Source: Seonamhaeicola maritimus
GTDB taxonomy: Bacteria > Bacteroidota > Bacteroidia > Flavobacteriales > Flavobacteriaceae
Assembly (NCBI RefSeq): GCF_008056315.1
Contig: NZ_VRKQ01000008.1
Location: 62,001 to 126,000, forward strand
Reading direction: 5' to 3'
Length of the DNA: 64,000 bases
The translations under genes were made by a program, and so were the position numbers. Positions 50,516-60,275 of this stretch are shown here, one piece after another. A model generated the notes under the pieces. It worked only from the letters and a program-made list of their open reading frames with translations, searched no databases and was not told the origin of the DNA. Every line of letters starts with the position of its first letter. Positions within the stretch are counted from its first letter, which is position 1.

Positions 50516-52069
50516 ATGACAAGAAAAATAATTGCTTTTTGTTTGTTAGGGCTAATGTCCTTTCAATTACAAGCGCAGCGAAAAAAGAAACCTAATGTTT
50601 TGGTTATTTATACAGATGACCATAGGTATAGTGGGGTACATGCTTTAGGAGGGCAAGCTGTTGTTACACCAGCTTTAGATAATTTAGCACATAATGGGAT
50701 TACTTTTACAAATGCGTATTTGCAAGGAGCTTTTTCTGGAGCTACATGTGTTCCAAGTAGGGCTATGTTACTTACAGGAAGGAACTTGTTTCAGTTAGAT
50801 GGAATAGGTAGAAACATTCCAACAGAACATACTCTAATGGGTGAAGCCTTTATGGATGGGGGATATTACGCATATCATGTTGGGAAATGGCATCAAGACC
50901 ATCAGTCTTTAGCACGTTCAGCTAATTATGGAGCTAAGGTCTCAGGTACACCGGCATATTTAACAGACCAATATAGAATGCCATATAGTGATTGGGAACC
51001 AGAAGGAAAATACAAACGAGAAAATTGTTATTTGTTAGAGTTTAATGATGAGGGAGAAGTGATTAGGCGCCCGATAACAAAAGATGACAAACGTGGACCA
51101 ACAGGCACTGAAAAAACAGCTCCTCATGTATCTGAAGTGTTAGCTGATGAAGCTTCAAGGTTCATATCTGATTATGATAAAAAAAAGCCATTCTTTATGT
51201 ATTTGGCATTTCCAACACCACATGACCCGCGTCAAGCCCCGAAGAAATTCAAGGACATGTATCCAGAAGATGAAATAGCGCTGCTACCATCATATATGCC
51301 ACAACATCCTTTTGATAATGGTCATATTGTTTTACGTGATGAACAACTGGCAGAATGGCCAAGAACCAATCAAATTGCTAAGCAACATTTATCAGATTAC
51401 TACGCAATCATTTCTCATTTAGATGCGCAAATAGGAAGAGTTATTGCGGCTTTGAAAGAAACAGGGCAGTATGAGAATACTATTATAGTAATGGCAGGTG
51501 ATAGTGGTTTAGCAGTAGGTAATCATGGTTTATTAGGAAAGCAAAATATATATAACGAAGATGGTATACACATTCCTCTTATCATTTCAGGAGGCTTAAT
51601 TGAAGAAGCAAATAAAGGAAGGCGTGAAGGGGCCTTATGCTATAATTATGATGTTATGCCAACTATATGTGAAATGGCAGGTATTAGTACTCCAGCATCT
51701 GTGACTGGCAGTAGTTTAATGCCAGTAATTAATAATGAAAAAGAAATAGTTAGAGATTATACGTACCATGCCTATCGTCAACATCAACGTGCATACAGAA
51801 AAGGTGATTATAAGTTGATTGAATATGTTAGAGCACCAGATAAAGATAGAAAACGTGGTGATTTGGTTACAGGCTCAAAGGTAACTCAGCTGTTCAATAT
51901 TGCTAAGGACCCATGGGAAACTTTCAATTTAGCCGATTTTCCGGAGTATACACAAATTGTTGCTCAACTAAGAAAAGAAATGAAAGCCAAAGCTATTGAA
52001 TTAGGAGATGTGGCTGATGGTAAAAGAACCAACTTTGATTTTTGGAAATATTATAATCCTTCAAACTAG
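50516..52069 (+). CDS. S1 family sulfatase with D-S-G metal-site variant
   Basis: 517 residues with signal peptide (…MSFQLQAQ). The formylglycine site is C78 (CVPSR, MLLTGRN), preceded by a small insertion (LQGAFSGAT). YTDDHRYSG is the first metal motif; HVGKWHQDHQS keeps Lys and His. The second metal motif reads AGDSGLAVGNHGLLGKQN, with Ser where Asn or His is usual; that residue normally helps hold the calcium ion. TPHDPRQAP holds the conserved His. It is 5 bp upstream of the GH29 pair, so it likely acts with them. Confidence 0.9.
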   Translation: MTRKIIAFCLLGLMSFQLQAQRKKKPNVLVIYTDDHRYSGVHALGGQAVVTPALDNLAHNGITFTNAYLQGAFSGATCVPSRAMLLTGRNLFQLDGIGRNIPTEHTLMGEAFMDGGYYAYHVGKWHQDHQSLARSANYGAKVSGTPAYLTDQYRMPYSDWEPEGKYKRENCYLLEFNDEGEVIRRPITKDDKRGPTGTEKTAPHVSEVLADEASRFISDYDKKKPFFMYLAFPTPHDPRQAPKKFKDMYPEDEIALLPSYMPQHPFDNGHIVLRDEQLAEWPRTNQIAKQHLSDYYAIISHLDAQIGRVIAALKETGQYENTIIVMAGDSGLAVGNHGLLGKQNIYNEDGIHIPLIISGGLIEEANKGRREGALCYNYDVMPTICEMAGISTPASVTGSSLMPVINNEKEIVRDYTYHAYRQHQRAYRKGDYKLIEYVRAPDKDRKRGDLVTGSKVTQLFNIAKDPWETFNLADFPEYTQIVAQLRKEMKAKAIELGDVADGKRTNFDFWKYYNPSN

Positions 52070-52074
52070 GAAAT

Positions 52075-53622
52075 ATGAAAACAATGATAATATTTAGTAA
52101 GTATAAGATTTTGTGTTTCAGTTTGGTCTTTTTATGTTTTTCTTTTATCGGATGTGTTCAAAAAGAATCTAAACAATTAGTTAAGGAAGAGCCAAAAACA
52201 TATTACGAGGCTAACTGGAATTCGCTTCAGAAACATGATACACCACAATGGATGTTAGATGCCAAATTCGGTATTTATTGTCATTACGGTGCACAATCTG
52301 TGAAGCTTGACTTGGGAAATAACGATATGTCGGACCACGATGCAATCCTTCAATGGAAAGGAGAAAAATTTAATGCCAAAGAATGGGTAGATTTATTTCA
52401 AAAAGCAGGCGCTCAGTTTGCGGGCCCTGTGGCGTGGCATGTTAACGGATGCCTAAATTGGGATAGTAAAATAACCGATTGGAATACTGCACAAAAAGGT
52501 CCCAAAGTCGATATTTACGGTGAGTTAGCAAAAGAAATTTCTAAAACAGATATGAAGTTGATGGCTTCATTTCACAGTTCAACCCTTTGGGGGAGAATGA
52601 GTAAATCGAATGACGTCTATTTAGACCCTGTAGGAGATTATAAACGACGCGGTGATACTCCAGGAGTTCATACACCAGAAGGGCGGTATACACCTGAATA
52701 CCTGAATGGATGGCTAGATCGAATGAAAGAAGGCTACGAGTTATATCAACCAGATATGGTGTGGGTAGATGTTGGTTTTGGTGGAACAGTTGGGCCCGAA
52801 TTAAGAAAGCAGTTGGTTGATGGCAAAATTGTAGAATCTGATAGAGAACTTTATATAGACGGCATTCGTGAAGATATTCAAAAGGATTATATCAGTAGTT
52901 ATTTTAACGCTGCTCTAGATTGGGGTAAAGAAGTAGAGTTTGTTTACAAAAGTTTTGATATTCCTCCAGGTGTAGCAATGCGCGATATTGAGAACGGAAA
53001 TTTGGACGGTTTACAATTTGATCCATGGATGGCCGATATCAATATGCAACAGCATATTACATGGCCAACAGTTTGGTTTTACAACCCTAAAAACTACATC
53101 AAAGATGCTAATATATTGATTGATATGTTGGCAGATATCACTTCGAAAAACGGGCGAATTTTATTAAATGTACCTCCAAAAGCAGATGGTTCTTTTGCTG
53201 AAAACATAAAAGAAGAACTCTATAAAATAGGTGATTGGCTAAACCTAAATGGTGAAGCTATTTATGGAACTACTCCTTGGACGATTTATGGTGAAGGTCC
53301 TGCCTATATTAAAAATGCAGGTCATCATGGTCAAGGTAAAAATAAAGGAACTGAGATTCCAAAATACACATCTAAAGATATTCGCTACACCCAAAAAGGG
53401 AGTGATATTTATGCTATTGTTTTAGATTGGCCAGAAGAACCATTAGATATCAAAGCTCTAGGTTATAATGGTAAGTTATATCCGGGTGAAATTAAAAAGA
53501 TAAGCCTATTAGGAAGTGAAGCTGAATTGGAATGGACGCAGAACACTGAAAGTTTAACCATGGTGTTCCCGAAAGAAAAACCATGTGATTTTGCTTATGT
53601 TTTGAAAGTTGAACGTAATTAA
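52075..53622 (+). CDS. Divergent GH29 enzyme, tandem copy 1 (lipoprotein)
   Basis: 515 residues, lipobox SFIGC (Cys27). The barrel follows GH29: MLDAKFGIYCHYGAQS (the His of the usual FHWG kept), VDLFQKAGAQFAGPVAWHVNGCLNWDS, and QPDMVWVDVGFGGTVG with nucleophile D232. The motif EHHDGF of normal fucosidases, whose two His bind the sugar, is AWHVNG here. Residues about 430-515 form the C-terminal beta domain. It is clearly related to the adjacent gene at 53631, which shows the same changes. An altered sugar specificity (for example L-galactose or a modified fucose) is inferred. Confidence 0.8.
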   Translation: MKTMIIFSKYKILCFSLVFLCFSFIGCVQKESKQLVKEEPKTYYEANWNSLQKHDTPQWMLDAKFGIYCHYGAQSVKLDLGNNDMSDHDAILQWKGEKFNAKEWVDLFQKAGAQFAGPVAWHVNGCLNWDSKITDWNTAQKGPKVDIYGELAKEISKTDMKLMASFHSSTLWGRMSKSNDVYLDPVGDYKRRGDTPGVHTPEGRYTPEYLNGWLDRMKEGYELYQPDMVWVDVGFGGTVGPELRKQLVDGKIVESDRELYIDGIREDIQKDYISSYFNAALDWGKEVEFVYKSFDIPPGVAMRDIENGNLDGLQFDPWMADINMQQHITWPTVWFYNPKNYIKDANILIDMLADITSKNGRILLNVPPKADGSFAENIKEELYKIGDWLNLNGEAIYGTTPWTIYGEGPAYIKNAGHHGQGKNKGTEIPKYTSKDIRYTQKGSDIYAIVLDWPEEPLDIKALGYNGKLYPGEIKKISLLGSEAELEWTQNTESLTMVFPKEKPCDFAYVLKVERN

Positions 53623-53630
53623 ATTTTGAG

Positions 53631-55142
53631 ATGTTTAGAAAAATAATATGGTTTTTGGTTCTTATTTTAAACTTTGGTTGTAGGACCAATAATGAAGAGA
53701 AACCTTCAGAGAGAATTAAGCAGGAAAAGTATCAACCTAATTGGTCTTCATTGAGAAAACATAATACTCCAGAGTGGTTAGATGGGTTAAAATTTGGTAT
53801 TTATTGTCATTGGGGAGCAAAATCGGCTCAAATTGAAACGGGAAACAGAGAATTGACTCCAGTAGAAGCTATTGAAATTTGGAAAGGCGAAAAATTTGAT
53901 GCTGAAGCTTGGGTAGACTTGTTTCAAGAAGCGGGTGCCCAGTTTGGCGGACCGGTAGCATGGCATGGAAATGGACTGTTGCATTGGGATAGCGATTTAA
54001 CAGATTGGAATTCTATTAACCATGGTCCTAAAGTAGATATCTACGGAAGTTTGGCAACCGAACTTAGAAAGCGAAATATGCCTGTTATTTCTTCATTTCA
54101 TACGGGTGATTTTTGGAGCCGCATGTGGGGAACCTTATCCGATAAAGATGCAACATATTTAGAACCTACTCAAGATCATTCAAAATATGGTACAATGAAT
54201 AATGGTAGAGTAGGTGATCCCATTTTTGATGGGTGGTATAGCAGGATTAGTGAAGCTATTGACAAATATGAGCCTGATATGATTTGGTTTGATACTGGTT
54301 TTGGGGGAACTATAGGAGGGGAATTAAAAGGTTACGCTGAAAAAGGACGCTTATTACCTGGGGGTAATACTGATTTGGGTGGTACACCAGAAAAATATCA
54401 ACAGAAATTAATTAGTTATTATTTTAATAAAGGACTTGAATGGGGTAAGGAAGTAGAAGTAATTTATAAAACCCATGATATTCCTACTGGTATAGGAATG
54501 CGGGATATTGAGAATGGAAACCTCATTGGGCTGCAATATGATCCGTGGATGGCAGATATTAATATGCAAAACCACTATGAATGGTGGGCAACATGGTTTT
54601 ATAATCCAGTGAACAAGTTAAAAGATGCTGGCACTTTGATAGATATGTTGGTAGATATGACCAGTAAAAATGGACGTATGTTATTAAATGTGCCACCAAA
54701 AGCCGATGGTACATTTGCCCCAGAAGTAAAACAGGAATTATATGCCATGGGCGATTGGCTTAAAATTAATGGCGAAGCTATATACAACACCATTCCCTGG
54801 ATTTATTTTGGTGAAGGCCCCACAGAAGTTACCAATCCTGGGCATCACGGACAGGGTAAAAATAAAGGAGAGCTAATTCCAAATTACACTTCCGAAGATA
54901 TTCGGTTTACGCAATATGGAAAAAATCTTTATGCTATTTGCATGGAATGGCCAGAAGAAAAAATTACAATTAGGACATTAAGTTCTAAAGGAAAGTTGTT
55001 TCCTGGAGATATAAAATCCGTGAGTATGATAGGAAGCAAAGAGATCATTACATGGAAGCAGACTGAAGCAGGTATGGTGGTTCAATTTCCTAAAGAAAAA
55101 CCATGTGAATTTGCTTATGTTTTGAAAGTAGAAAGACATTAG
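53631..55142 (+). CDS. Divergent GH29 enzyme, tandem copy 2 (lipoprotein)
   Basis: 503 residues, lipobox LNFGC (Cys17). Motifs: [33 protein letters not shown] in place of the HHDGF region, [13 protein letters not shown], and [18 protein letters not shown] with nucleophile D221. [26 protein letters not shown] is shared almost exactly with copy 1 ([26 protein letters not shown]). The gene begins 8 bp after copy 1 stops and ends 20 bp before the next sulfatase. Both products are probably surface or periplasm-anchored exo-glycosidases. Confidence 0.8.
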   Translation: MFRKIIWFLVLILNFGCRTNNEEKPSERIKQEKYQPNWSSLRKHNTPEWLDGLKFGIYCHWGAKSAQIETGNRELTPVEAIEIWKGEKFDAEAWVDLFQEAGAQFGGPVAWHGNGLLHWDSDLTDWNSINHGPKVDIYGSLATELRKRNMPVISSFHTGDFWSRMWGTLSDKDATYLEPTQDHSKYGTMNNGRVGDPIFDGWYSRISEAIDKYEPDMIWFDTGFGGTIGGELKGYAEKGRLLPGGNTDLGGTPEKYQQKLISYYFNKGLEWGKEVEVIYKTHDIPTGIGMRDIENGNLIGLQYDPWMADINMQNHYEWWATWFYNPVNKLKDAGTLIDMLVDMTSKNGRMLLNVPPKADGTFAPEVKQELYAMGDWLKINGEAIYNTIPWIYFGEGPTEVTNPGHHGQGKNKGELIPNYTSEDIRFTQYGKNLYAICMEWPEEKITIRTLSSKGKLFPGDIKSVSMIGSKEIITWKQTEAGMVVQFPKEKPCEFAYVLKVERH

Positions 55143-55162
55143 ATTTTGAAAATATAGTTAAA

Positions 55163-56662
55163 ATGAAATTGTATAAAAAAGCTTTTTTAATTATTTGTTT
55201 GAGTTTATCCGCATTAGCGATGGCTCAAAAACGTCCTAATATTCTATTTGCTATAGCTGATGATATGTCGCATGCAAGTGCCTACGGATTTAAATTTTTG
55301 AGAACCCCCAATTTAGATAAGTTGGCAGATACGGGGTTAAAATTCAATAGCATGTACACCCCAAGCAGTAAATGTGCCCCTTCTCGTGCGGTTATTTTAA
55401 CAGGTCGCAATCCATGGCAATTAGAAGCAGCAGCTAATCACCAACCTACTTGGCCGGTTAAATTTAAAAGTGTTGTAGAAGTACTAACAGATAATAGCTA
55501 TTTTACTGGTTTTACGGGCAAGGGGTGGAACCCTGGTATTCATCCCAAGCGGAGAAACCTAACCGGGAAAACCTATAACAAATTAGAAGTTGAGTCGGTA
55601 CCGGCAAATGGTATTCACAAGTTTGATTATACCGGTAACTTCAAACAATTCATGAATGAAAAACCGGAAGATGAGCCCTTCTTTTTTTGGTATGGATGTA
55701 AAGAACCACACCGTGGTTATGAATTTAAGTCCGGTGTGAAACACGGCAAGCAATTTTCCGATTTGGACTTCTTGCCAACATTTTGGGGCGCATCAGAATC
55801 CGTTAAACATGATATTCTAGATTATGCCATTGAGGTAGAATACTTCGATCAACATTTGGGGAATATCCTTGAGTACCTCCGTGAAATAGGGGAGCTTGAA
55901 AATACCATTATAATTGTGACTTCAGATAATGCCATGCCTTTTCCGAGATTCAAAGGGCATCCGCATGAATTTGCAACAAGAGTTCCATTTGTGGTCAATT
56001 GGCCTAAAAAAATAGCTGAACCTGGAAGGGAAGTAAATGCGTTTACAAGCTTTGTTGATATTGCCCCGACACTTTTGGAAATTGCAGATATTCCACAGGG
56101 GAAATCCAATATGCAAAAAATAGAGGGAGAAAGCCTATTCGATATTTTTCAAAACAAATCTAAGAAACGAGATTATGTGCTAACAGGAAGAGAGCGTAAC
56201 GATTGTGTAAGGCAGAACGGATGGGGGTATCCGGTGCGCAGTATCCATAGAGGAAATTTAGTGTATATGTATAATTTTGAACCAAATCGTTGGCCCAGTG
56301 GAGAACCAAAAACAGGTTATCGCGATACAGATTGGAGTCCAACCAAATCCGTTACCCTGGAAGAAAAACCAGGAACCTTGATTTTCGAGCTATGCTATGG
56401 CAAACGACCACAAGAAGAATTATATAATATAGCTCAAGATCCAGAGTGTCATAAGAACCTTGCGGATGAGAAAAGTTATTTAAAAAGAAAGGAAGCGCTT
56501 AAAAAGGAGCTTTTTGCAAAACTGAGGCATCAGCAAGACCCACGAATGTTTGGAAATGGCGACGTTTTTGATCAGTACGATTTAGAGAGGCGTAACAAGA
56601 GTTATCTAGAGCTTGTAGAAACTGTGAAAAGGACCGCTGAAGAAAAGAAACATAAAAAATAA
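55163..56662 (+). CDS. S1 family sulfatase, sulfamidase (S1_8)-like, second copy
   Basis: 499 residues with signal peptide (…LSALAMAQ). Formylglycine site C71 ([22 protein letters not shown]). [18 protein letters not shown] and [16 protein letters not shown] match the group of the 31050 sulfatase and human sulfamidase. TGKGWNP stands in place of GKWH. The motif DNA (usually DNG) is a small change in the metal loop. The C-terminus is long and highly charged ([23 protein letters not shown]). It follows the GH29 pair, suggesting joint action. Confidence 0.88.
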   Translation: MKLYKKAFLIICLSLSALAMAQKRPNILFAIADDMSHASAYGFKFLRTPNLDKLADTGLKFNSMYTPSSKCAPSRAVILTGRNPWQLEAAANHQPTWPVKFKSVVEVLTDNSYFTGFTGKGWNPGIHPKRRNLTGKTYNKLEVESVPANGIHKFDYTGNFKQFMNEKPEDEPFFFWYGCKEPHRGYEFKSGVKHGKQFSDLDFLPTFWGASESVKHDILDYAIEVEYFDQHLGNILEYLREIGELENTIIIVTSDNAMPFPRFKGHPHEFATRVPFVVNWPKKIAEPGREVNAFTSFVDIAPTLLEIADIPQGKSNMQKIEGESLFDIFQNKSKKRDYVLTGRERNDCVRQNGWGYPVRSIHRGNLVYMYNFEPNRWPSGEPKTGYRDTDWSPTKSVTLEEKPGTLIFELCYGKRPQEELYNIAQDPECHKNLADEKSYLKRKEALKKELFAKLRHQQDPRMFGNGDVFDQYDLERRNKSYLELVETVKRTAEEKKHKK

Positions 56663-56692
56663 CGACGGTTACTTATTGTTTAAAAATATGAT

Positions 56693-56800
56693 ATGAAGAA
56701 ATTAATCGCCATTGGTGTTATTTTATTTATTGGCATTCAAGCGTTTAGTCAAGAAGCCAAAAAACCATATATAAAGGATTGGTATTGGTATTATGTATAA
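56693..56800 (+). CDS. 35-residue secreted mini-protein or gene remnant
   Basis: ATG 56693 opens MKKLIAIGVILFIGIQAFSQ, a textbook signal peptide, followed by EAKKPYIKDWYWYYV and TAA at 56798-56800. The mature product would be only about 15 residues, rich in aromatic residues. It sits 30 bp after one sulfatase and 27 bp before the next. It could be the 5' remnant of a deleted secreted enzyme gene, or a genuine small exported peptide. I recognise no family. Coding status is supported only by the signal sequence and position. Confidence 0.45.
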   Translation: MKKLIAIGVILFIGIQAFSQEAKKPYIKDWYWYYV

Positions 56801-56827
56801 TTTGTGGTTTTTAAAAAATGTGAGTTG

Positions 56828-58609
56828 ATGAAAATACGGATTTCGTTATTGCTATTAATGTTTGCGTTAAATAATTTGATGTCTGCGCAAACAAAAGCAC
56901 GGCCAAATGTCGTACTAATTTTAACTGATGATCAAGGTATTGGCGATTTATCTTGCTACGGGAACCCTTGGTTAAAAACACCAAATTTGGATGCCTTTTA
57001 TGAAGAATCGGTTAGAATGACTGACTTTCATGTGAGTCCTCTTTGTACACCTACCAGAGCAGCTATAATGACTGGTAGATATCCCATCAATAATGGGGCT
57101 TGGGCTACCTTTAAAGGACGAGATGCTTTGTCTGAAAATGCGATTACCATGGCAGATGTTTTTAAACAAAATGGTTATAAAACTGGGCTTTTTGGGAAAT
57201 GGCATTTAGGAGATAACTACCCTGCAAGACCTACCGATTTTGGTTTTGATGTAGCTATTCATCATTTAGCAGGTGGTGTTGGTGAACTATCAGATTATTG
57301 GGGTAACAGTTATTTTAATGATGTGTATTATGTGAATAATGAACCCAAACAATTTAAAGGGTATTGCACTGATGTTTGGTTTGATGAAACCATGAAATTT
57401 ATTGATGAAAATGAAGATGAACCATTTTTTGTGTATTTGCCAACTAATGCGCCTCATGATCCATTAATAGTAGACGAAAAATATGCCAAACCGTATAGAC
57501 ATTTGGAAGGGAATAAGATTATTGACGCTAATCTTTATGGTATGATTGCTAATATTGACGAAAATTTCGGGAAGTTTTATAAGTTTTTGGAGAACAAAAA
57601 ATTACTCCAAAACACCATTCTAATCTTTATGAGTGATAACGGAACAAGATTTGGCTATAGTCCTGATGGAAAGCTTGGTTATAATAAAGGCTTTGAAGGT
57701 ATAAAAGGTTCCAAATTGGAAGGCGGTCATATAGTGCCATTTTTTATAAGATGGCCTAACGGAAATATTCAAGGAGGGAAGGATGTTCATAATTTGGCGG
57801 CCCATGTGGATTTGTTACCAACTTTGGCAACAATGTGTAATCTTAATATGCCAAGAAGAGCTAAGTTGGATGGTATAGATTTTTCGCCAGTTTTAACTCA
57901 TGTTAATGCCAACCTTTCTGAGCGTTCAGTTTTTGTGCATCATCGTCAAGATTGGAGACAGCCAGAACCTATTTTTGGATCTTGCATTATGAAAGATCAG
58001 TGGCGACTCATAAATGGAAACGAACTTTATGATATTGTTGATGACCCAAAACAAAAGAATAATTTAGTAGATGACTACCCCGAATTGGTAAAAGAACTTC
58101 TAGAGGATAATACAAAATTTATAAAGGAATCAAAAAAGAATAAGGAGTATCATGAGTTGCCAATGCATGTAATTGGTAATAAGGCTCAAAATGAAATTAA
58201 ACTTACTATTCAACACGCCATAGGAGAAGATGGAGGTATTTGGAAGCCAGAGCAAGTGGCCGTGGGTATGAAAAATACCAATAATACACATGCTTTAAAA
58301 GTTGAGAAAAGTGGTGAATATCTCATTTCTTGTATGCGTTGGCCAAAAGAATGTCCTGGGCCAATTCTTGGTGTTCCAAAGAAGAACCCAAAGGATTTAT
58401 ATGATTATAAAACCATTAGTCCGAACAAAGTTAGAATCAGTATTGCTAATCAAATAATTGAAAAGGATATTCAGTCAAATGAGGAAGCGGTAACTTTTAA
58501 GGTAAATCTTAAAAAGGGTAAAACACTTTTGGTAACAGATTTTTTAGAAGGTAAAAAGAAATATGGCGTGTATTACACTTATGTTGAATGTTTAGAAAGC
58601 AGCAAATGA
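56828..58609 (+). CDS. S1 family sulfatase with C-terminal beta-sandwich module, second copy
   Basis: 593 residues from ATG 56828 (MKIRISLLLLMFALNNLMSAQ); an in-frame GTG at 56804 adds eight residues ahead of the signal peptide and is less likely. Formylglycine site C73 (CTPTR, AAIMTGRYPINNGAWATFKGRDALSE). It is a close paralogue of the protein at 7124 along its whole length: GKWHLGDNYPARPTDFGFD, MSDNGTRFGYSPDG, and the C-terminal LTIQHAIGE and CMRWPKECPGP module. The two may have partly the same activity at different steps. The stop overlaps the next start in an ATGA. Confidence 0.9.
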   Translation: MKIRISLLLLMFALNNLMSAQTKARPNVVLILTDDQGIGDLSCYGNPWLKTPNLDAFYEESVRMTDFHVSPLCTPTRAAIMTGRYPINNGAWATFKGRDALSENAITMADVFKQNGYKTGLFGKWHLGDNYPARPTDFGFDVAIHHLAGGVGELSDYWGNSYFNDVYYVNNEPKQFKGYCTDVWFDETMKFIDENEDEPFFVYLPTNAPHDPLIVDEKYAKPYRHLEGNKIIDANLYGMIANIDENFGKFYKFLENKKLLQNTILIFMSDNGTRFGYSPDGKLGYNKGFEGIKGSKLEGGHIVPFFIRWPNGNIQGGKDVHNLAAHVDLLPTLATMCNLNMPRRAKLDGIDFSPVLTHVNANLSERSVFVHHRQDWRQPEPIFGSCIMKDQWRLINGNELYDIVDDPKQKNNLVDDYPELVKELLEDNTKFIKESKKNKEYHELPMHVIGNKAQNEIKLTIQHAIGEDGGIWKPEQVAVGMKNTNNTHALKVEKSGEYLISCMRWPKECPGPILGVPKKNPKDLYDYKTISPNKVRISIANQIIEKDIQSNEEAVTFKVNLKKGKTLLVTDFLEGKKKYGVYYTYVECLESSK

Positions 58610-60267
58610 AAGCAATGAGAATACTTATTAGTTTAATTTTTATCGGACAATTGGGTTTTGCGCAAATTAAAGTTTGGATCAACCCCAAAAGCATAACGTC
58701 TCAACAATGGCAAGTCAATGATTTGGTATATAAAGCAAAACAAAGTATTGAGAAACCTTTTAATAAAGAAATTTATGCTTTGGTTAAATCAGAAGAAGGA
58801 GAACAAACAGTACCACTGTTTTATAATGGTAACAATGAATGGGTGTTCAGGTATTCAAGTTCCAAGATCGGTAAAAAGTCTTTTGTAATCCAATCCACTA
58901 TAAAAGGATTAAAAGGAAAAAAAGGAAATATTACTATTACTGAAAATAAGAAAAAAGACCGGCATGGAGGAGTTGTTTTGAATGCCGATAATAAAAGGCA
59001 TTTCTTTTATGAAGATGGTTCACATTATTTCAATCTAGCCTTTGAGTGTGATTGGTTATATGCCTTGGATTATGGTAATGAAGAATTGCCAAAAACGAAG
59101 CATTTACTAGAGCTTCTAAATGAAAATGGCTTTAATCAAATAGTCATGAATGTATATGCCTATGGATTGGATTTTGATTGGGTAAGAGACAAACGATTAA
59201 AGGAAAATCCGCAACATAATTATGGGGAACGGGAAGATATATTCCCTTTTTTAGGCTCTAATAGTAATCCGGATTATAGTTCGTTAAACGTTAATTTCTT
59301 CAAGCATTTTGATAAGGTGGTGTCGCAAATGCATGAGCATGAAATTATTAGCCATTTAATGATTTACGTATGGAACAAGCGCGTGTCTTGGCCTGAACCA
59401 GGATCTGAAGCCGATGACATGTATTATGACCATGTTGTGAAAAGATATCAGGCATTCCCCAATATTATTTGGGATGTTTCAAAAGAGGCTACTTCAAAAA
59501 TTGCTTTAACTCAAAACAAGAATATAGCCGACCATATTTTGGAGCGGGCTAGACGTACACGTGTTCTGGACGCTTATAATCGTTTATTGTCCGTACACGC
59601 TTATGGTTTTTGTAAAAAACATAAGGAAGATGTGGATTTTATTTCTACCCAAGATTGGAAGTTGTCACTTTATGAAAGCATGCTAAACGCATATAAACAG
59701 TTTCCTGACAAACCCGTTTTCAATATTGAACATGGTGGGTATGAAGAGTCGCCTTACGAAATATTTCCGGGAGGCTATAGTAAAGCCACAGCCTGTTTGA
59801 GGAGAAATTATCTATGCCTGTTTGCAGGAACGTATACTACGTATTATTGGCAAGGGACATCTTGGAATGCACTAATTCACAACCCGTTTGAACAACCAGA
59901 GGGTTTTTATAAGCCCAAGTTTGAATATTTCAAATACATGAGAAATCTATTCAAAACAGTTAATTTTGAAAATTTTGAACCAGTTACAAAGTATAATGTC
60001 CGGTCTTATAATTTAACAAACTATGAGGAAGGGGTGGTGATGCAATTCATTCCAAAGGAAGTGCATTCTGATGATATCAAAAGGCAATTAGATAAAGAGT
60101 TTGATTATTCAAAAGCTACGCGTCAATGGTTTAATACGTACACTGGCGAATTTACTAAAGAGGAAAAATTAGAGTTTAAACATAAATACGGTTTTTGGGA
60201 TGAACGCCCTTGGAGGCATGAGGCTGATGTTGTTTTGATAATTAAAAACCTGATGTCTAAAAAGTGA
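58606..60267 (+). CDS. DUF5060/DUF4038 glycoside hydrolase, GH140 (apiosidase)-like
   Basis: 553 residues from ATG 58606, which forms an ATGA overlap with the sulfatase stop and yields signal peptide MKAMRILISLIFIGQLGFAQ. Residues about 22-115 are a DUF5060-like beta domain. Residues about 120-450 are a DUF4038 TIM barrel (HFFYEDGSHYFNLAFECDWLYAL, IIWDVSKEA with acid/base candidate E294, KPVFNIEHGGYE with nucleophile candidate E375). Residues about 460-553 match the C-terminal beta domain usual in the family (YEEGVVMQFIPKE, RQWFNTYTGE). GH140 enzymes cleave apiose in pectin, but related DUF4038 proteins have many substrates. Translational coupling to the sulfatase suggests consecutive steps. 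Confidence 0.75.
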   Translation: MKAMRILISLIFIGQLGFAQIKVWINPKSITSQQWQVNDLVYKAKQSIEKPFNKEIYALVKSEEGEQTVPLFYNGNNEWVFRYSSSKIGKKSFVIQSTIKGLKGKKGNITITENKKKDRHGGVVLNADNKRHFFYEDGSHYFNLAFECDWLYALDYGNEELPKTKHLLELLNENGFNQIVMNVYAYGLDFDWVRDKRLKENPQHNYGEREDIFPFLGSNSNPDYSSLNVNFFKHFDKVVSQMHEHEIISHLMIYVWNKRVSWPEPGSEADDMYYDHVVKRYQAFPNIIWDVSKEATSKIALTQNKNIADHILERARRTRVLDAYNRLLSVHAYGFCKKHKEDVDFISTQDWKLSLYESMLNAYKQFPDKPVFNIEHGGYEESPYEIFPGGYSKATACLRRNYLCLFAGTYTTYYWQGTSWNALIHNPFEQPEGFYKPKFEYFKYMRNLFKTVNFENFEPVTKYNVRSYNLTNYEEGVVMQFIPKEVHSDDIKRQLDKEFDYSKATRQWFNTYTGEFTKEEKLEFKHKYGFWDERPWRHEADVVLIIKNLMSKK

Positions 60268-60275
60268 ATTTAGAG

